From: a virus
Virus record (IMG/VR): IMGVR_UViG_3300037488_002617
Location: 1-33,988 of that record
Length of the DNA: 33,988 bases
Strand: one strand, 5' to 3'
In this document: positions 6,543-13,655 of the stretch, piece by piece
How the letters are laid out: each line of letters opens with the position of its first letter
How positions within the stretch are numbered: the first letter of the stretch is position 1
Notes under the pieces: model-generated
Told to the model about the DNA's origin: nothing
The model's input: only the letters and a program-made list of their open reading frames with translations
Databases searched by the model: none
Translations under genes and position numbers: made by a program

Positions 6543-6826
6543 TGGTCGCCTCGCGGAAACCTGTCCGTAAACGCGCGGCACTACCACCGCTGCCTCCTGT
6601 GACGTTCCAACAACGGGCGAGTGTCTTCGAGCCCGAGCTAATAGCCGCCCAAATGTTGGCGGAGATTATCGCGAATAGGATCGATTGGTTGATCAACTTC
6701 CCGGATGAGGCATTCAGTTTATCCAGCAAGCTCAGGCGTAGCCGGATCATCGATGGGCTCGCCTGGCTCTCTCGGGCCGAAGGCTGTCTGCGTGAGGCCC
6801 CGGCCCCGACCCCGAGTCGGAAATGA
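6542..6826 (+). CDS. Unknown small early protein, helical
   Basis: 94 residues, not recognised. A basic, proline-rich N-terminus (VASRKPVRKRAALPPLPP) precedes a long helical region, residues 30-85. ATG 6542 has GGGAGG upstream at about 6530-6535. The stretch 6640-6730 is visibly richer in A and T than its neighbours, which may mean later acquisition. Confidence 0.65.
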   Translation: MVASRKPVRKRAALPPLPPVTFQQRASVFEPELIAAQMLAEIIANRIDWLINFPDEAFSLSSKLRRSRIIDGLAWLSRAEGCLREAPAPTPSRK

Positions 6827-7014
6827 GCGCCCGCGAGCAGTGCCACCACGAGCGGAGCCCGAAGGTCGGCCAGCCGATCGAGCCCTACAGCGCGTCCGAG
6901 GATGACCTGCCGTCGCTCCTCGACTTCATCGGCGGCCTCGCCTTCATGGTCGCCCTGGCCGCCGGCCTGTGGCTCCTGCCCTTCGTCGCTGACGCACTGC
7001 GGGGGGTCCGGTGA
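6823..7014 (+). CDS. Small single-pass membrane protein
   Basis: 63 residues. An acidic, hydrophilic first half is followed by a clear transmembrane segment at about residues 36-57 (FIGGLAFMVALAAGLWLLPF) and a short basic tail. ATG 6823 and the stop overlap both neighbours. One membrane span in the early operon is unlike a typical holin, and no lysin is adjacent. It could be a superinfection-exclusion or host-membrane factor; this is speculation. Confidence 0.65.
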   Translation: MSAREQCHHERSPKVGQPIEPYSASEDDLPSLLDFIGGLAFMVALAAGLWLLPFVADALRGVR

Positions 7015-7313
7015 TCCGCTCGACCGTCACGGTGCGGCGCCACCAGATCTCACCGACCGGACCTACCGAGCGCGCGGTCTACCGCGAGGCCTCAGTCGGG
7101 CCGGATGGGGCGACGCTGGTTCTCGCCCTACAGCTCGAGCCGCGCAGCCTGCACATCCCCACCTCGGCGCACGCCGCCGCCCTCGAGGAGATCGCCCGCA
7201 TCGTCCGCATCGCGCTCTTCGACCAGGAGCAGAGCGGGCAGCCCGAGCCCGACGAAGAGACCAGCGATCCCGCCCCCGTGACCCCAGACCGCCATCAGGG
7301 AGGTAAGCAGTGA
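7011..7313 (+). CDS. Unknown small early protein
   Basis: 100 residues, not recognised. Residues 1-50 look beta-rich (STVTVRRHQISPTGP; ATLVLALQLEPRSLHI), residues 55-72 are helical, and the tail is acidic (PEPDEETSDPAP). GTG 7011 overlaps the preceding stop (GTGATC). Its end overlaps the ParB-like gene start. Confidence 0.65.
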   Translation: MIRSTVTVRRHQISPTGPTERAVYREASVGPDGATLVLALQLEPRSLHIPTSAHAAALEEIARIVRIALFDQEQSGQPEPDEETSDPAPVTPDRHQGGKQ

Positions 7314-8890
7314 AGACGACCTCAGGCGCCATCGCCGGCGCCGTGTTGATTCCGATCGTCAAGCTCGACGCCTGTGAGACCAACGGGCGCGGCCGGGCTG
7401 ACGCCGCGGGGATGGATGAGCTCACCGACTCGATCCGCGCCCACGGGATCATCCAGCCGCTGATCGTGCGTCGGCTCGGACTCTCCGGCACTGTCGAGCG
7501 GCTCGAGGTGGTCTGTGGCCACCGGCGCCTCGAGGCGGCCCGGCGCGCGGGGTTGCTGGACGTCCCGGTGATCGAGCGTGAGCTCACCGACGTCGAGGCT
7601 GCCGAGATACAGCTGGTCGAGAACCTCCAGCGCGAGGACCTCTCGCCGCTGGACGAGGCCTCGGCGATCGAGCGGCTGCTGACCCTGGTCTCGCTCGAGG
7701 AGGCGGCCGCCACACTCGGCAAGAGCCGCACCTACCTGGCGAGCCGGATGATCCTGACCCGGCTGCCCCAGGGCGCAAGGCTAGCGCTCGAGGCCGGGAC
7801 GTTGAGCCTATCGGTTGCCCTGATGATTGCGCGGGTCCACGACGAGGCGCTGCGCGAGAAGGTCGCGCTCGAGGTCCAGGACGGCCGGCAGGTGTGGGAC
7901 CCGGACGCCGACGAGGCGGTCCACGTCCCGCTCTCGATCGCCGAGACCCGGCGCGCCTTCGAGCGGACCATGCTACATCTCGCTCACGCCACGTTCGAGC
8001 CCGAAGATGCCGAACTTCTCCCAGGCACGCTCGCCTGCAGCCTGTGCCCCAAGCGTAGCGGGAACTCCCCCGACCTCTTCGGGGACGTCTCTGATCGGGA
8101 CGTGTGCACCGACCCCGCCTGCTTCGCCCAGAAGCGCGACGCTGGCTGGACTACGCGCAAGGCCGAGGCGGAGGCCAAGGGCTACCAGGTCCTGCCGGAC
8201 TCCCGGGCGAAGAAGATCCTCCAGAGCCCCTTCAACGGCAGCTCTTCGCTGGTCCGTGAGGACTCAGGCTTCGTCTCGCCCGCGAGCAAGGTCGGCCGCG
8301 ACGGCGACGCGCGCCAGTGGCTGCAGGTGGCCAAGGCCGCGAAGGTCAAGCCGCTGACGCTGGCGGTCCGCGACCCCCTGACCGACAAGGCTGTGCTGCT
8401 GTGGCGGGTCGACGACCTGATGGAGATGCTACCGGCCGACGAGAAGGCGAAGGTGGCGCTGCCCAAGGCGCGCGCGGGCTCGCCCGCCACGGAGCCGGTC
8501 GATTCACCGGCGGCCGTACCCGACGTGGACGCGGTCATGGCGGAGGCGGCCCCGCAGCTCGCCGAGGCGGTCTACCGGGCGGCGGCAGACCTCGAGCCCG
8601 AGGCGTTTCTACGGTTGCTCGTCAACGTCTCGGTGCCCGCCTACCACACGCTCAGGCACCTCGAGACCATCGGGATGAAGGTCAAGAAGGTCCCGGCCCA
8701 GATCGACGCTCAGGGCTGTCAGGCCATCCTCGCGCTCGACACCCACGAGTACGGCGATTCCGAGGTGGTTGAGAAGGCCCTCAAAATCAACGTGAAGCCG
8801 ATCCTCGCCGCGGCGCGCAAGCGCTTGCTCGAGGCCCAGGGTGAGGCCGCGGCGCCAGCGAAGGGCAAGAAGGCGAAGGCGAAGCGATGA
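7310..8890 (+). CDS. ParB/RepB/Spo0J-family protein
   Basis: 526-residue ParB-like DNA-binding protein. The N-terminal ParB nucleotide-binding domain has CGHRR at 69-73 and ENLQRED at 104-110. A helix-turn-helix follows at about 126-150 (LEEAAATLGKSRTYLASRM). Residues 243-271 hold four cysteines (CSLC and CTDPAC), a probable zinc site often seen in phage and plasmid members. The C-terminus is rich in Lys and Ala. Chromosomal ParB proteins are usually 280-300 residues, so the long C-terminal part is extra. GTG 7310 has a strong AGGGAGG upstream. No parA ATPase gene is visible, so it probably acts in replication or regulation rather than segregation. This is the second ParB domain in the window. 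Confidence 0.85.
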   Translation: MKTTSGAIAGAVLIPIVKLDACETNGRGRADAAGMDELTDSIRAHGIIQPLIVRRLGLSGTVERLEVVCGHRRLEAARRAGLLDVPVIERELTDVEAAEIQLVENLQREDLSPLDEASAIERLLTLVSLEEAAATLGKSRTYLASRMILTRLPQGARLALEAGTLSLSVALMIARVHDEALREKVALEVQDGRQVWDPDADEAVHVPLSIAETRRAFERTMLHLAHATFEPEDAELLPGTLACSLCPKRSGNSPDLFGDVSDRDVCTDPACFAQKRDAGWTTRKAEAEAKGYQVLPDSRAKKILQSPFNGSSSLVREDSGFVSPASKVGRDGDARQWLQVAKAAKVKPLTLAVRDPLTDKAVLLWRVDDLMEMLPADEKAKVALPKARAGSPATEPVDSPAAVPDVDAVMAEAAPQLAEAVYRAAADLEPEAFLRLLVNVSVPAYHTLRHLETIGMKVKKVPAQIDAQGCQAILALDTHEYGDSEVVEKALKINVKPILAAARKRLLEAQGEAAAPAKGKKAKAKR

Positions 8891-9015
8891 TCAGCCTCGA
8901 GGGCGGCGGTTTCGGGTTGTGCGACAAGGCAACGGAGACCCGGCAAGGCGCCCTGCTTCGCCTGCCGCCGCCTTCACCTACCCGGCCGCGCGGGCTGGCC
9001 GAGGTCGTGAGCTGA
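8887..9015 (+). CDS. Unknown 42-residue protein
   Basis: A short open frame that exactly fills the gap between the ParB-like gene and the next gene. ATG 8887 overlaps the ParB stop (ATGA), and its TGA overlaps the next ATG (TGATG at 9013-9017). The product starts MISLEGGGFGLCDKATE and ends in a proline/arginine-rich stretch. The double stop/start overlap, the style of this operon, is the main evidence that it is translated. Confidence 0.5.
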   Translation: MISLEGGGFGLCDKATETRQGALLRLPPPSPTRPRGLAEVVS

Positions 9016-9365
9016 TGGCCTCCGGCCTGCCGGCGTATCGCCAGGTGGCGGGAGGTTCCGCCGTCCAGTGCGAGCTCACGCTCGTGCCGGGCATCCAGGC
9101 GCGCTTCGAGGCCTTCCACCAGGCGAATCCACACGTCTACCGGCACCTGGTCGAGCTGGCGCGCGCCTACGTCGAGCGCGGTATGAAGCGGCTCTCGATC
9201 GACCACCTGTTTCACCTGGTCCGCTGGCGGATGCACGAGAAGACCGGCGGGGACGAACTCTTCAAGCTCAACGACCACTTCACCAGCCGCTACGCCCGAC
9301 TGATCGAGGACCGCGAGCCTGATCTACGCGGCCTCTTCCACAACCGCCACCTCCGGAGTAATTGA
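9015..9365 (+). CDS. Conserved phage protein of unknown function
   Basis: 116 residues. The stretch IQARFEAFHQANPHVYRHLV, then RLSIDHLFHLVRWRMHEKT, FKLNDHFTSRYARL and EDREPDLRGLF matches the pattern of a helical protein found in early regions of many phages, for which I know no function. ATG 9015 is chosen because it overlaps the preceding stop and the conserved part begins soon after; an in-frame GTG at 8841 would add a basic, non-conserved extension overlapping ParB. Confidence 0.75.
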   Translation: MASGLPAYRQVAGGSAVQCELTLVPGIQARFEAFHQANPHVYRHLVELARAYVERGMKRLSIDHLFHLVRWRMHEKTGGDELFKLNDHFTSRYARLIEDREPDLRGLFHNRHLRSN

Positions 9366-9853
9366 TGGCCTTCGACCGACCGCTACTGAAGCAGTGGATG
9401 GAGAAGCACCGAGTCGCTCTCACCCCCGAGGCGATCGGTGAGTTGCTGGCGCTCACCAGCCCGACCCCTACGGCCCGGCAGAAGGGGCTCCTCGCTGTCG
9501 ATCCGCTGGGTGACTGGCTGGTCACTGACACCCATGCGCTCGCCTTCGCTGGATTCGTCGAGGGGGACCCCGAGTCTGTCTGGTACCGGAAGATCACCGC
9601 CTCGCCCTGGAATGGCGAGTTCGAGGCGCTGCGCGCCCTGGCGCTGGATCTACTGCGCGCCCGTCGCCTGTGTGACCGCTCCCGCCCGCTCTCGCTCGTC
9701 TTCCACGCCGCGCGGCGCTACCGCACGTCCTGGAGCCTGAAGGACGAGCGGGACCTGAACCTGGCCGCCCGCGAGCTGGTTGACGCGGTGGGACTGGCCG
9801 AGGACCTGATGACCACCGACAGGGATGCCGATGGCCGCGCAGCCAGCGCCTGA
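9365..9853 (+). CDS. Unknown early protein
   Basis: 162 residues, not recognised. It is mostly helical, with a short beta stretch around residues 43-60 (LLAVDPLGDWLVTDTHALAF). ATG 9365 overlaps the previous stop (TGATG) and is preferred to the TTG at 9362. Its end overlaps the next gene by 20 or so bases. No catalytic motif is visible. Confidence 0.65.
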   Translation: MAFDRPLLKQWMEKHRVALTPEAIGELLALTSPTPTARQKGLLAVDPLGDWLVTDTHALAFAGFVEGDPESVWYRKITASPWNGEFEALRALALDLLRARRLCDRSRPLSLVFHAARRYRTSWSLKDERDLNLAARELVDAVGLAEDLMTTDRDADGRAASA

Positions 9854-10148
9854 GCGGGCCCGCCTCGAGCGGGTGTCGGCGAACGGAACCTACCGGGGCA
9901 GGCTCAAGGTCCGCGTGCTGGCCCCCGGCGTTTGCGGGGACCAGATCGACGCTCCTGCGCCCCGGCCCACCGCACCCCGGCCGCTACGGAACCGCGGTAC
10001 GCTGTGCGCCCACCTCGGCTGCGCGAATCGACGCATGCCGGGCGCCTCGATCTGTGCGACGCATGCCGCGCGGCGCAAAGGCGTGAGCCTCTGCACCCGC
10101 TGCGGTGAGCCCGGGCACAACGCGCGCACCTGCCGGGACCCACGCTGA
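9831..10148 (+). CDS. Zinc-knuckle (CCHC) protein
   Basis: 105 residues from ATG 9831 (AGGGA at 9821-9825; ATG 9825 is also possible). A basic, proline-rich N-terminal half is followed by C59-x4-C64 with C75-x2-H78, and then a textbook C-x2-C-x4-H-x4-C zinc knuckle at C88, C91, H96 and C101 (CTRCGEPGHNARTC). Such knuckles bind single-stranded nucleic acid in retroviral Gag and eukaryotic proteins and are uncommon in phages. The next gene encodes a nuclease, so a role in recombination or replication is plausible but inferred. Confidence 0.75.
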   Translation: MAAQPAPERARLERVSANGTYRGRLKVRVLAPGVCGDQIDAPAPRPTAPRPLRNRGTLCAHLGCANRRMPGASICATHAARRKGVSLCTRCGEPGHNARTCRDPR

Positions 10149-10588
10149 TGCCGACCGGGGCCCCGCGTCCGACCACGCTGTTACGCGCCGGGGGCTGGTG
10201 TGCGAAGCCCAAGGACTACGCCGGCCACACCTACCGGAGCACCGCTGAGGCGAACTACGCCGCGCGGCTCGACCTGCGGCTCAGGGCCGGGAAGATCCGC
10301 TCCTGGGAGCGGGCAAGCTTCTACCGGATCGAGATCAACGAGATCCGCTGCGGCCGCTACACCCCGGACTTCCTCGTCACTCACCTGGACGGCACCGAGG
10401 AGTTGATCGAGGTGAAGGGCTGGGCCGCCCGCGACTTCGTCTTCCGCTTCAACGTCTTCCGCGCGCTGCACCCGGACCTGCGGATCACGGTCGTCGACTC
10501 CAATGGCGACCCCTACGACCCCAACCGGCGCGAGCGGGGCCCGGACGCCGTGATCCGCAAGTTCATCCGCCAGGGGAGGGCCCGGTGA
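10148..10588 (+). CDS. PD-(D/E)XK nuclease, DUF1064-like
   Basis: 146-residue probable endonuclease. It shows E34 (STAEANYAARLDL), then YTPDFLV with D74, and ELIEVKG with E88 and K90, the order of a PD-(D/E)XK active site as in the DUF1064/phage resolvase-like family. The C-terminal part is helix-strand-helix with a VVDSNGD turn. ATG 10148 overlaps the preceding stop. It may act in recombination or junction processing during replication. No specific substrate can be deduced. Confidence 0.75.
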   Translation: MPTGAPRPTTLLRAGGWCAKPKDYAGHTYRSTAEANYAARLDLRLRAGKIRSWERASFYRIEINEIRCGRYTPDFLVTHLDGTEELIEVKGWAARDFVFRFNVFRALHPDLRITVVDSNGDPYDPNRRERGPDAVIRKFIRQGRAR

Positions 10589-10782
10589 GCGTCACCCCCG
10601 AGGGCGGGCGCCAGATCGTCTACGGCGAGGGCGCGACGTTCACGCCGGTCTGCGAGAAATGCGGGCGGTTCGTCACAGCCGACTCCGAGATCGTGATCCA
10701 CGGTGACGGCCAGCCGGCGAAGCCGAACGCGACGTGCGCGCGGTGCGGGCGGGTCTGGATGTTGTTCGAGGGTTGGGTATGA
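10585..10782 (+). CDS. Small zinc-ribbon protein
   Basis: 65 residues with two knuckles, CEKCGRF near residue 23 and CARCGRVW near residue 51, about 25 residues apart: a zinc ribbon. GTG 10585 overlaps the nuclease stop. Possible partner of the adjacent nuclease genes or a regulator; no function known. Confidence 0.7.
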   Translation: MSVTPEGGRQIVYGEGATFTPVCEKCGRFVTADSEIVIHGDGQPAKPNATCARCGRVWMLFEGWV

Positions 10783-11108
10783 GCCCGACCCTGACCCCCG
10801 ACCTCGAGGCGCGCCAGACGCTGCGCCAGTGCCTGGTATGGCTCGACAGCATCGGCGCGGCCGCGGGGGCGACCCATCCGCTCGAGGCCTCACTGCGCCA
10901 GGGCAGCGGCGTCGAGGCGTTCATCGCCTTGATCGGCGGCCAGGTGTTCTTCGTCGAATGCCTGGCGAGCCGCCAGGTGCACCACCGCAAGTCCCACGAG
11001 CACCAGCGCGCCCGCTTCGCGGTCCAGCGCGCCCACTGCCTCTCCGTCCGTTCCGCGCGCGAGCTCGAGTCGCTCCTGCGCGATCGCTTCCATCCGCAGT
11101 CTGTCTGA
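10779..11108 (+). CDS. Degenerate VRR-NUC-like protein
   Basis: 109 residues from ATG 10779, which overlaps the previous stop. The layout G44-V-E-A-F-I-A-L, then GGQVFFVECLASRQVHH with E60, Q76, and a final VRSARELESLL helix follows the VRR-NUC nuclease pattern. But the expected aspartate is replaced in the VEA segment and the lysine of E-x-K is L62. If the fold is right, the protein has lost catalysis and may be a structural or DNA-binding paralogue. An unrelated helical protein is the alternative. Confidence 0.55.
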   Translation: MSPTLTPDLEARQTLRQCLVWLDSIGAAAGATHPLEASLRQGSGVEAFIALIGGQVFFVECLASRQVHHRKSHEHQRARFAVQRAHCLSVRSARELESLLRDRFHPQSV

Positions 11109-11126
11109 GCCCGCCAGGGAGGGCCC

Positions 11127-12050
11127 GTGTCGAACCGTCATATCACCGAAGCCTGGAAGGTCCCGCTGCCAGCGCGGGAGAAGCTGGTGCTCCTCGCCCA
11201 GGCGGACCACGCCTGTGACTACTGTGGGCTTGGCTGGCCCGGGCTGAGGCTGCTGGGGGAGAAGACCGGGGTGGGCAAGACCGGCCTGCGGGACGCCCTG
11301 GAGAAGCTCCTCGGCCTCGGCCTGGTCGAGCTGCACGCCTACGGGCAGGGCGGGCGCGGGTGCTCGACCGTCTACCGGGTCCTGCCGGCGCTGATCGGCG
11401 CCCAGGCCCCGTGCCCGAAGTGCCAGGCGAACCTGCGGACCCCGGCCGTCCCGGCGCCCCGGAAGCCCCGCGCAGCCGAAACCGCTCGGACGTCCGGACG
11501 GTATTCGAGCGCGAAACCCACCGGACGTGCGGACGGTTTCGCTCTGGGTGCCGGAGAATACCCACCGGACGCGCGGACGGTTTCCACAATACCCACCGGA
11601 AACGAGCCCGAAACCCACCGGACCACGAACGCGGCATCGGCCCCGCAATGCGTTGATTCTCAGGCGGTTGCCGTCGCCGTTGTCGTGTCCGGCGCGTCAC
11701 AACCCTCAGTAGAATCTAAACCCTCACCGCGCGCGTACGTATACGCGCGCGAGGGGCAGGAGGCGGCGGCTGCGCCGCGCGTCCCGGGCCCTACCCGGCA
11801 CACCCCCGGCTCAGTGGCCGAGATCCTCGCCCGGACCATGCCGGGCCTGCGGGTCTCGGCGGTGCTGGATGGCATCCCCGTCACCGCCGCGGTCTCAGCG
11901 ACCCCGGAAGCCAGACCCACTGACAGGGGAGAGGCGCAAACCCGAGGCCAGCGAGCCCGGATCAGCCCCCGAGCCTCGCCAGCGGGACCAGGCGGCGCGC
12001 CACTGCCCGTCTGGGCAGCGTCAGGCGGGCAATGGCGGGCGAACGACTGA
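11127..12050 (+). CDS. Replication initiator-like winged-helix protein
   Basis: 307 residues. The N-terminus (residues 1-75) is a helix-turn-helix of the type in phage O-like initiators and related proteins: VPLPAREKLVLLAQADHA, then LGEKTGVGKTGLRDALEKLL and GLVEL. It carries C30-x2-C33 and C96-x2-C99, unusual additions that could bind zinc. The rest is low-complexity and rich in Pro, Ala and Arg. DNA repeats at 11478-11632 and a palindrome at 11721-11755 lie inside the gene, as the origin lies inside lambda O. No helicase or loader gene is visible, so it probably recruits host proteins. AGGGAGGG precedes GTG 11127. The 160 bases after its stop hold no convincing gene. Confidence 0.65.
   Translation: MSNRHITEAWKVPLPAREKLVLLAQADHACDYCGLGWPGLRLLGEKTGVGKTGLRDALEKLLGLGLVELHAYGQGGRGCSTVYRVLPALIGAQAPCPKCQANLRTPAVPAPRKPRAAETARTSGRYSSAKPTGRADGFALGAGEYPPDARTVSTIPTGNEPETHRTTNAASAPQCVDSQAVAVAVVVSGASQPSVESKPSPRAYVYAREGQEAAAAPRVPGPTRHTPGSVAEILARTMPGLRVSAVLDGIPVTAAVSATPEARPTDRGEAQTRGQRARISPRASPAGPGGAPLPVWAASGGQWRAND
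11478..11632. repeat. Iteron-like direct repeats, candidate replication origin
   Basis: Three near copies of GAAACCCACCGGACGNNCGGACGGTTTC occur at 11478-11506, 11513-11541 and 11556-11585. Two shortened copies of the ACCCACCGG half lie at 11588-11609 and 11610-11632. Each full copy contains CGGACG twice, 8 bases apart. Repeat starts are 35 and 43 bases apart. The encoded peptide is only loosely repeated, so the DNA appears to be what is conserved. Iterons inside the initiator gene are the arrangement of lambda ori. Confidence 0.6.
11721..11755. repeat. Alternating purine/pyrimidine palindrome downstream of the iterons
   Basis: Positions 11728-11751 are 24 bases of unbroken pyrimidine/purine alternation and can pair as a 10-base stem (11728-11737 with 11742-11751) around CGTA. 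Flanking CCCTC (11721-11725) and GAGGG (11751-11755) are also complementary. Such a tract can form a cruciform or Z-DNA. An A/T-rich patch at 11705-11720 lies between it and the iterons. Confidence 0.7.
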
Positions 12051-12212
12051 GAGCGTGGCTTCGGAGTCAGGGACGGGGCAGTAGGAGCCCTGGAGGGATT
12101 CTGGGGGCGCGAGGGAGCGCGGTGGTGGTCGGGGGCGTGGCAGGGAAGTGGGCACGCCGACATGGATGCCGCCCGGCCGCCACCAGCGAGGGACACACAG
12201 GACGGAGGATCG

Positions 12213-12437
12213 ATGGCCAAGCCGGACGGATTAAAGCGCTGGGTTGAGGCGGAGCGGACCCGCTCCCGGCTGCGCACCCTCGGGTTCGCGGCGGTCTACT
12301 CCCGGGCCCGCTACCTCGGGATGCCCGAGGAGATGCTGGTGGCGGTCCCGCCCAGCCGGGCGACGCTGCCGGCGGCGAAGGCCGTGGTGGAGCAACTCGT
12401 CGAGGAGCTCCAGGCGAAGTGGGCGAGGCGCTCGTGA
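12213..12437 (+). CDS. Unknown small protein
   Basis: 74 residues from ATG 12213, preceded by GGAGGA at 12204-12209. In-frame ATG 12162 would add 17 residues but has no ribosome site. The protein is helical and basic (LKRWVEAERTRSRLRTLGFA at the start, VVEQLVEELQAKW near the end) and not recognised. Its stop overlaps the next start (GTGA). Confidence 0.6.
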   Translation: MAKPDGLKRWVEAERTRSRLRTLGFAAVYSRARYLGMPEEMLVAVPPSRATLPAAKAVVEQLVEELQAKWARRS

Positions 12438-12583
12438 GCGCCGCCGAGGACGCCCGGGCCCGCTGTCATGTCTGGACCATCCTGATGGGTTGTGACTGGC
12501 GCTTCCGTCGCACGCCGCACGGATTCGTCATCCACCGCAGCTTCAAGTGGCTCAAGCGCTGGGCCGCCCGGAACCAGGTATGA
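12434..12583 (+). CDS. Unknown 49-residue basic protein
   Basis: A short frame that joins its two neighbours. GTG 12434 overlaps the previous stop and its TGA overlaps the next ATG (ATGA at 12580-12583). The product has a Trp-rich, basic second half (CDWRFRRTPHGFVIHRSFKW, then LKRWAARNQV). It reads like a real small soluble protein, but no family is recognised. Evidence is the gene-overlap pattern and composition. Confidence 0.5.
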   Translation: MSAAEDARARCHVWTILMGCDWRFRRTPHGFVIHRSFKWLKRWAARNQV

Positions 12584-12768
12584 GCGACACCGCCCGGGAG
12601 ATCGACGCCAGCACCCGGCGGATCCACACGCTCGCGGTGATCCGGAATACCTTCCGCACCTCCGAAGCACTCGACGCCCTGCGGGCCTTCGAGCGCGAAG
12701 TCGTGGAGGAGGCCCACCTGGAACAACGCCTGGGTGGCTCGCCGGCGCTTAAGCGGACCACGGCCTGA
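12580..12768 (+). CDS. Unknown small helical protein
   Basis: 62 residues from ATG 12580, which overlaps the preceding stop. It is almost entirely helical (residues 1-48), with charged heptad-like spacing (LAVIRNTFRTSEALDALRAF), and could form a coiled coil. In-frame ATG 12547 would lie inside the previous gene without a ribosome site. Confidence 0.55.
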   Translation: MSDTAREIDASTRRIHTLAVIRNTFRTSEALDALRAFEREVVEEAHLEQRLGGSPALKRTTA

Positions 12769-12769
12769 C

Positions 12770-13468
12770 ATGCGCCCCCGGCTCCGCCTCGGTCTGCTGG
12801 CCGTCTGGGTGCCGCTGTCCTTCACCGCCCCAGGGGACGACCGCCCCTACTGGCCCCCGTACTCCGGCGTGGTCCGCTACGAGGCGCAGTGCGCCAGGGC
12901 CGAGGGACCGTGGAGTGAGGTGGCGCTCTATAGCGCGCCCGCGGCCGAGTCGGTCCAGGTGACCCCGCGAGCGCCTGGGACCCTCGAGCGGATCTACGTC
13001 TCCCAGTCCGCCAGCACCACCTACCGGCTCGCCGGCGGGGCGCAGTATCGCCTGCGCGCGGTCGATGCCGGCGGGAACGCCTCGCTCTGGAGCAATGTCG
13101 TGGTGGTGCAGGTCGGCTGCCCCGACACGCTCTGGGCGCTGGTGCGCCTGATGCGGGACCCCGGCCTGCGGCCCGGCATCTGCGGGCTACCCGACGGGCA
13201 GAAGGCGTGGCAGTTCACCTCGGGGACCGTCTCCTGGGCGCTGCCGCTGAGCGACGCCGACACGACCCGCTACGCGATCTGGAGCGGCGAGCAGGTCCAG
13301 CGCTGGTATCTGCCGGGGACGTGCGCGATCTACCACTACTGGGCGAACCGCGGCACCTACCAGGCCTGCGACGACACGATCGGAGTCCTTCGCCTACCAG
13401 CTCACGCGCCCGGCAGCCCGGAGCCCTGCCCGAGCCACGACCCGCGCGGACCGGACGGATGCCCGTGA
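12770..13468 (+). CDS. Exported protein with a fibronectin III-like domain
   Basis: 232 residues from ATG 12770, one base after the preceding stop. The N-terminus has basic residues and a hydrophobic core (LRLGLLAVWVPLSFTA), a likely Sec signal peptide. Residues about 35-120 alternate beta strands ending in YRLRAVDAGGNASLWSNVVVVQV, the shape of an Fn3/Ig-like domain. The C-terminal part has Trp, Tyr and six Cys (LPGTCAIYHYWANRGTYQAC), suggesting disulfides outside the cytoplasm. No lipobox is present. It ends the early block and may be a lysogenic-conversion or cell-surface factor; a virion role is also possible. Confidence 0.6.
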   Translation: MRPRLRLGLLAVWVPLSFTAPGDDRPYWPPYSGVVRYEAQCARAEGPWSEVALYSAPAAESVQVTPRAPGTLERIYVSQSASTTYRLAGGAQYRLRAVDAGGNASLWSNVVVVQVGCPDTLWALVRLMRDPGLRPGICGLPDGQKAWQFTSGTVSWALPLSDADTTRYAIWSGEQVQRWYLPGTCAIYHYWANRGTYQACDDTIGVLRLPAHAPGSPEPCPSHDPRGPDGCP

Positions 13469-13482
13469 CCGCCTGATCAGTT

Positions 13483-13620
13483 CGCCCGCGTCGTTGGCGG
13501 ACTTGATTCGCCGAAGGGCCGCGCGCTCTACGCCAGTCGGAGATTCCGCGGACCCCTGTTTTGCGTTCACCCCGAAATCACTGGCCTCAACGCTCAGAAG
13601 TGTCAACGGAATGTTTACAT
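13483..13620. repeat. 138-bp direct repeat, copy 1
   Basis: This segment matches 14064-14201 over 138 bases without an insertion or deletion, with 11 mismatches by eye. It ends 35 bases before the ATG of the first member of a paralogous gene pair. It contains a small hairpin (13496-13501 with 13507-13512) that is kept in both copies, with a difference only in the loop. I see no clear promoter. Region 13469-13655 has no gene. Confidence 0.85.
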
Positions 13621-13622
13621 CA

Positions 13623-13632
13623 CCCCCCCCCC
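13623..13632. repeat. C10 homopolymer tract upstream of the first paralogue
   Basis: Ten consecutive C bases lie between repeat copy 1 and the ATG at 13656. The corresponding place in copy 2 has only C5. Length change here could alter promoter-start spacing. It is the second 10-base homopolymer in the window. Confidence 0.6.
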
Positions 13633-13655
13633 TCGGTTGATGTACCGTGCCGCGT

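Noticed and set aside
11478-11632. CRISPR array
   Set aside because: Repeats are irregular in spacing, degenerate and inside a coding frame; there are no spacers of constant length or cas genes.
12051-12212. A gene between the initiator and the 74-residue gene
   Set aside because: Frames here have early stops or no ribosome site and only low-complexity arginine/glycine translations; nothing else is visible.
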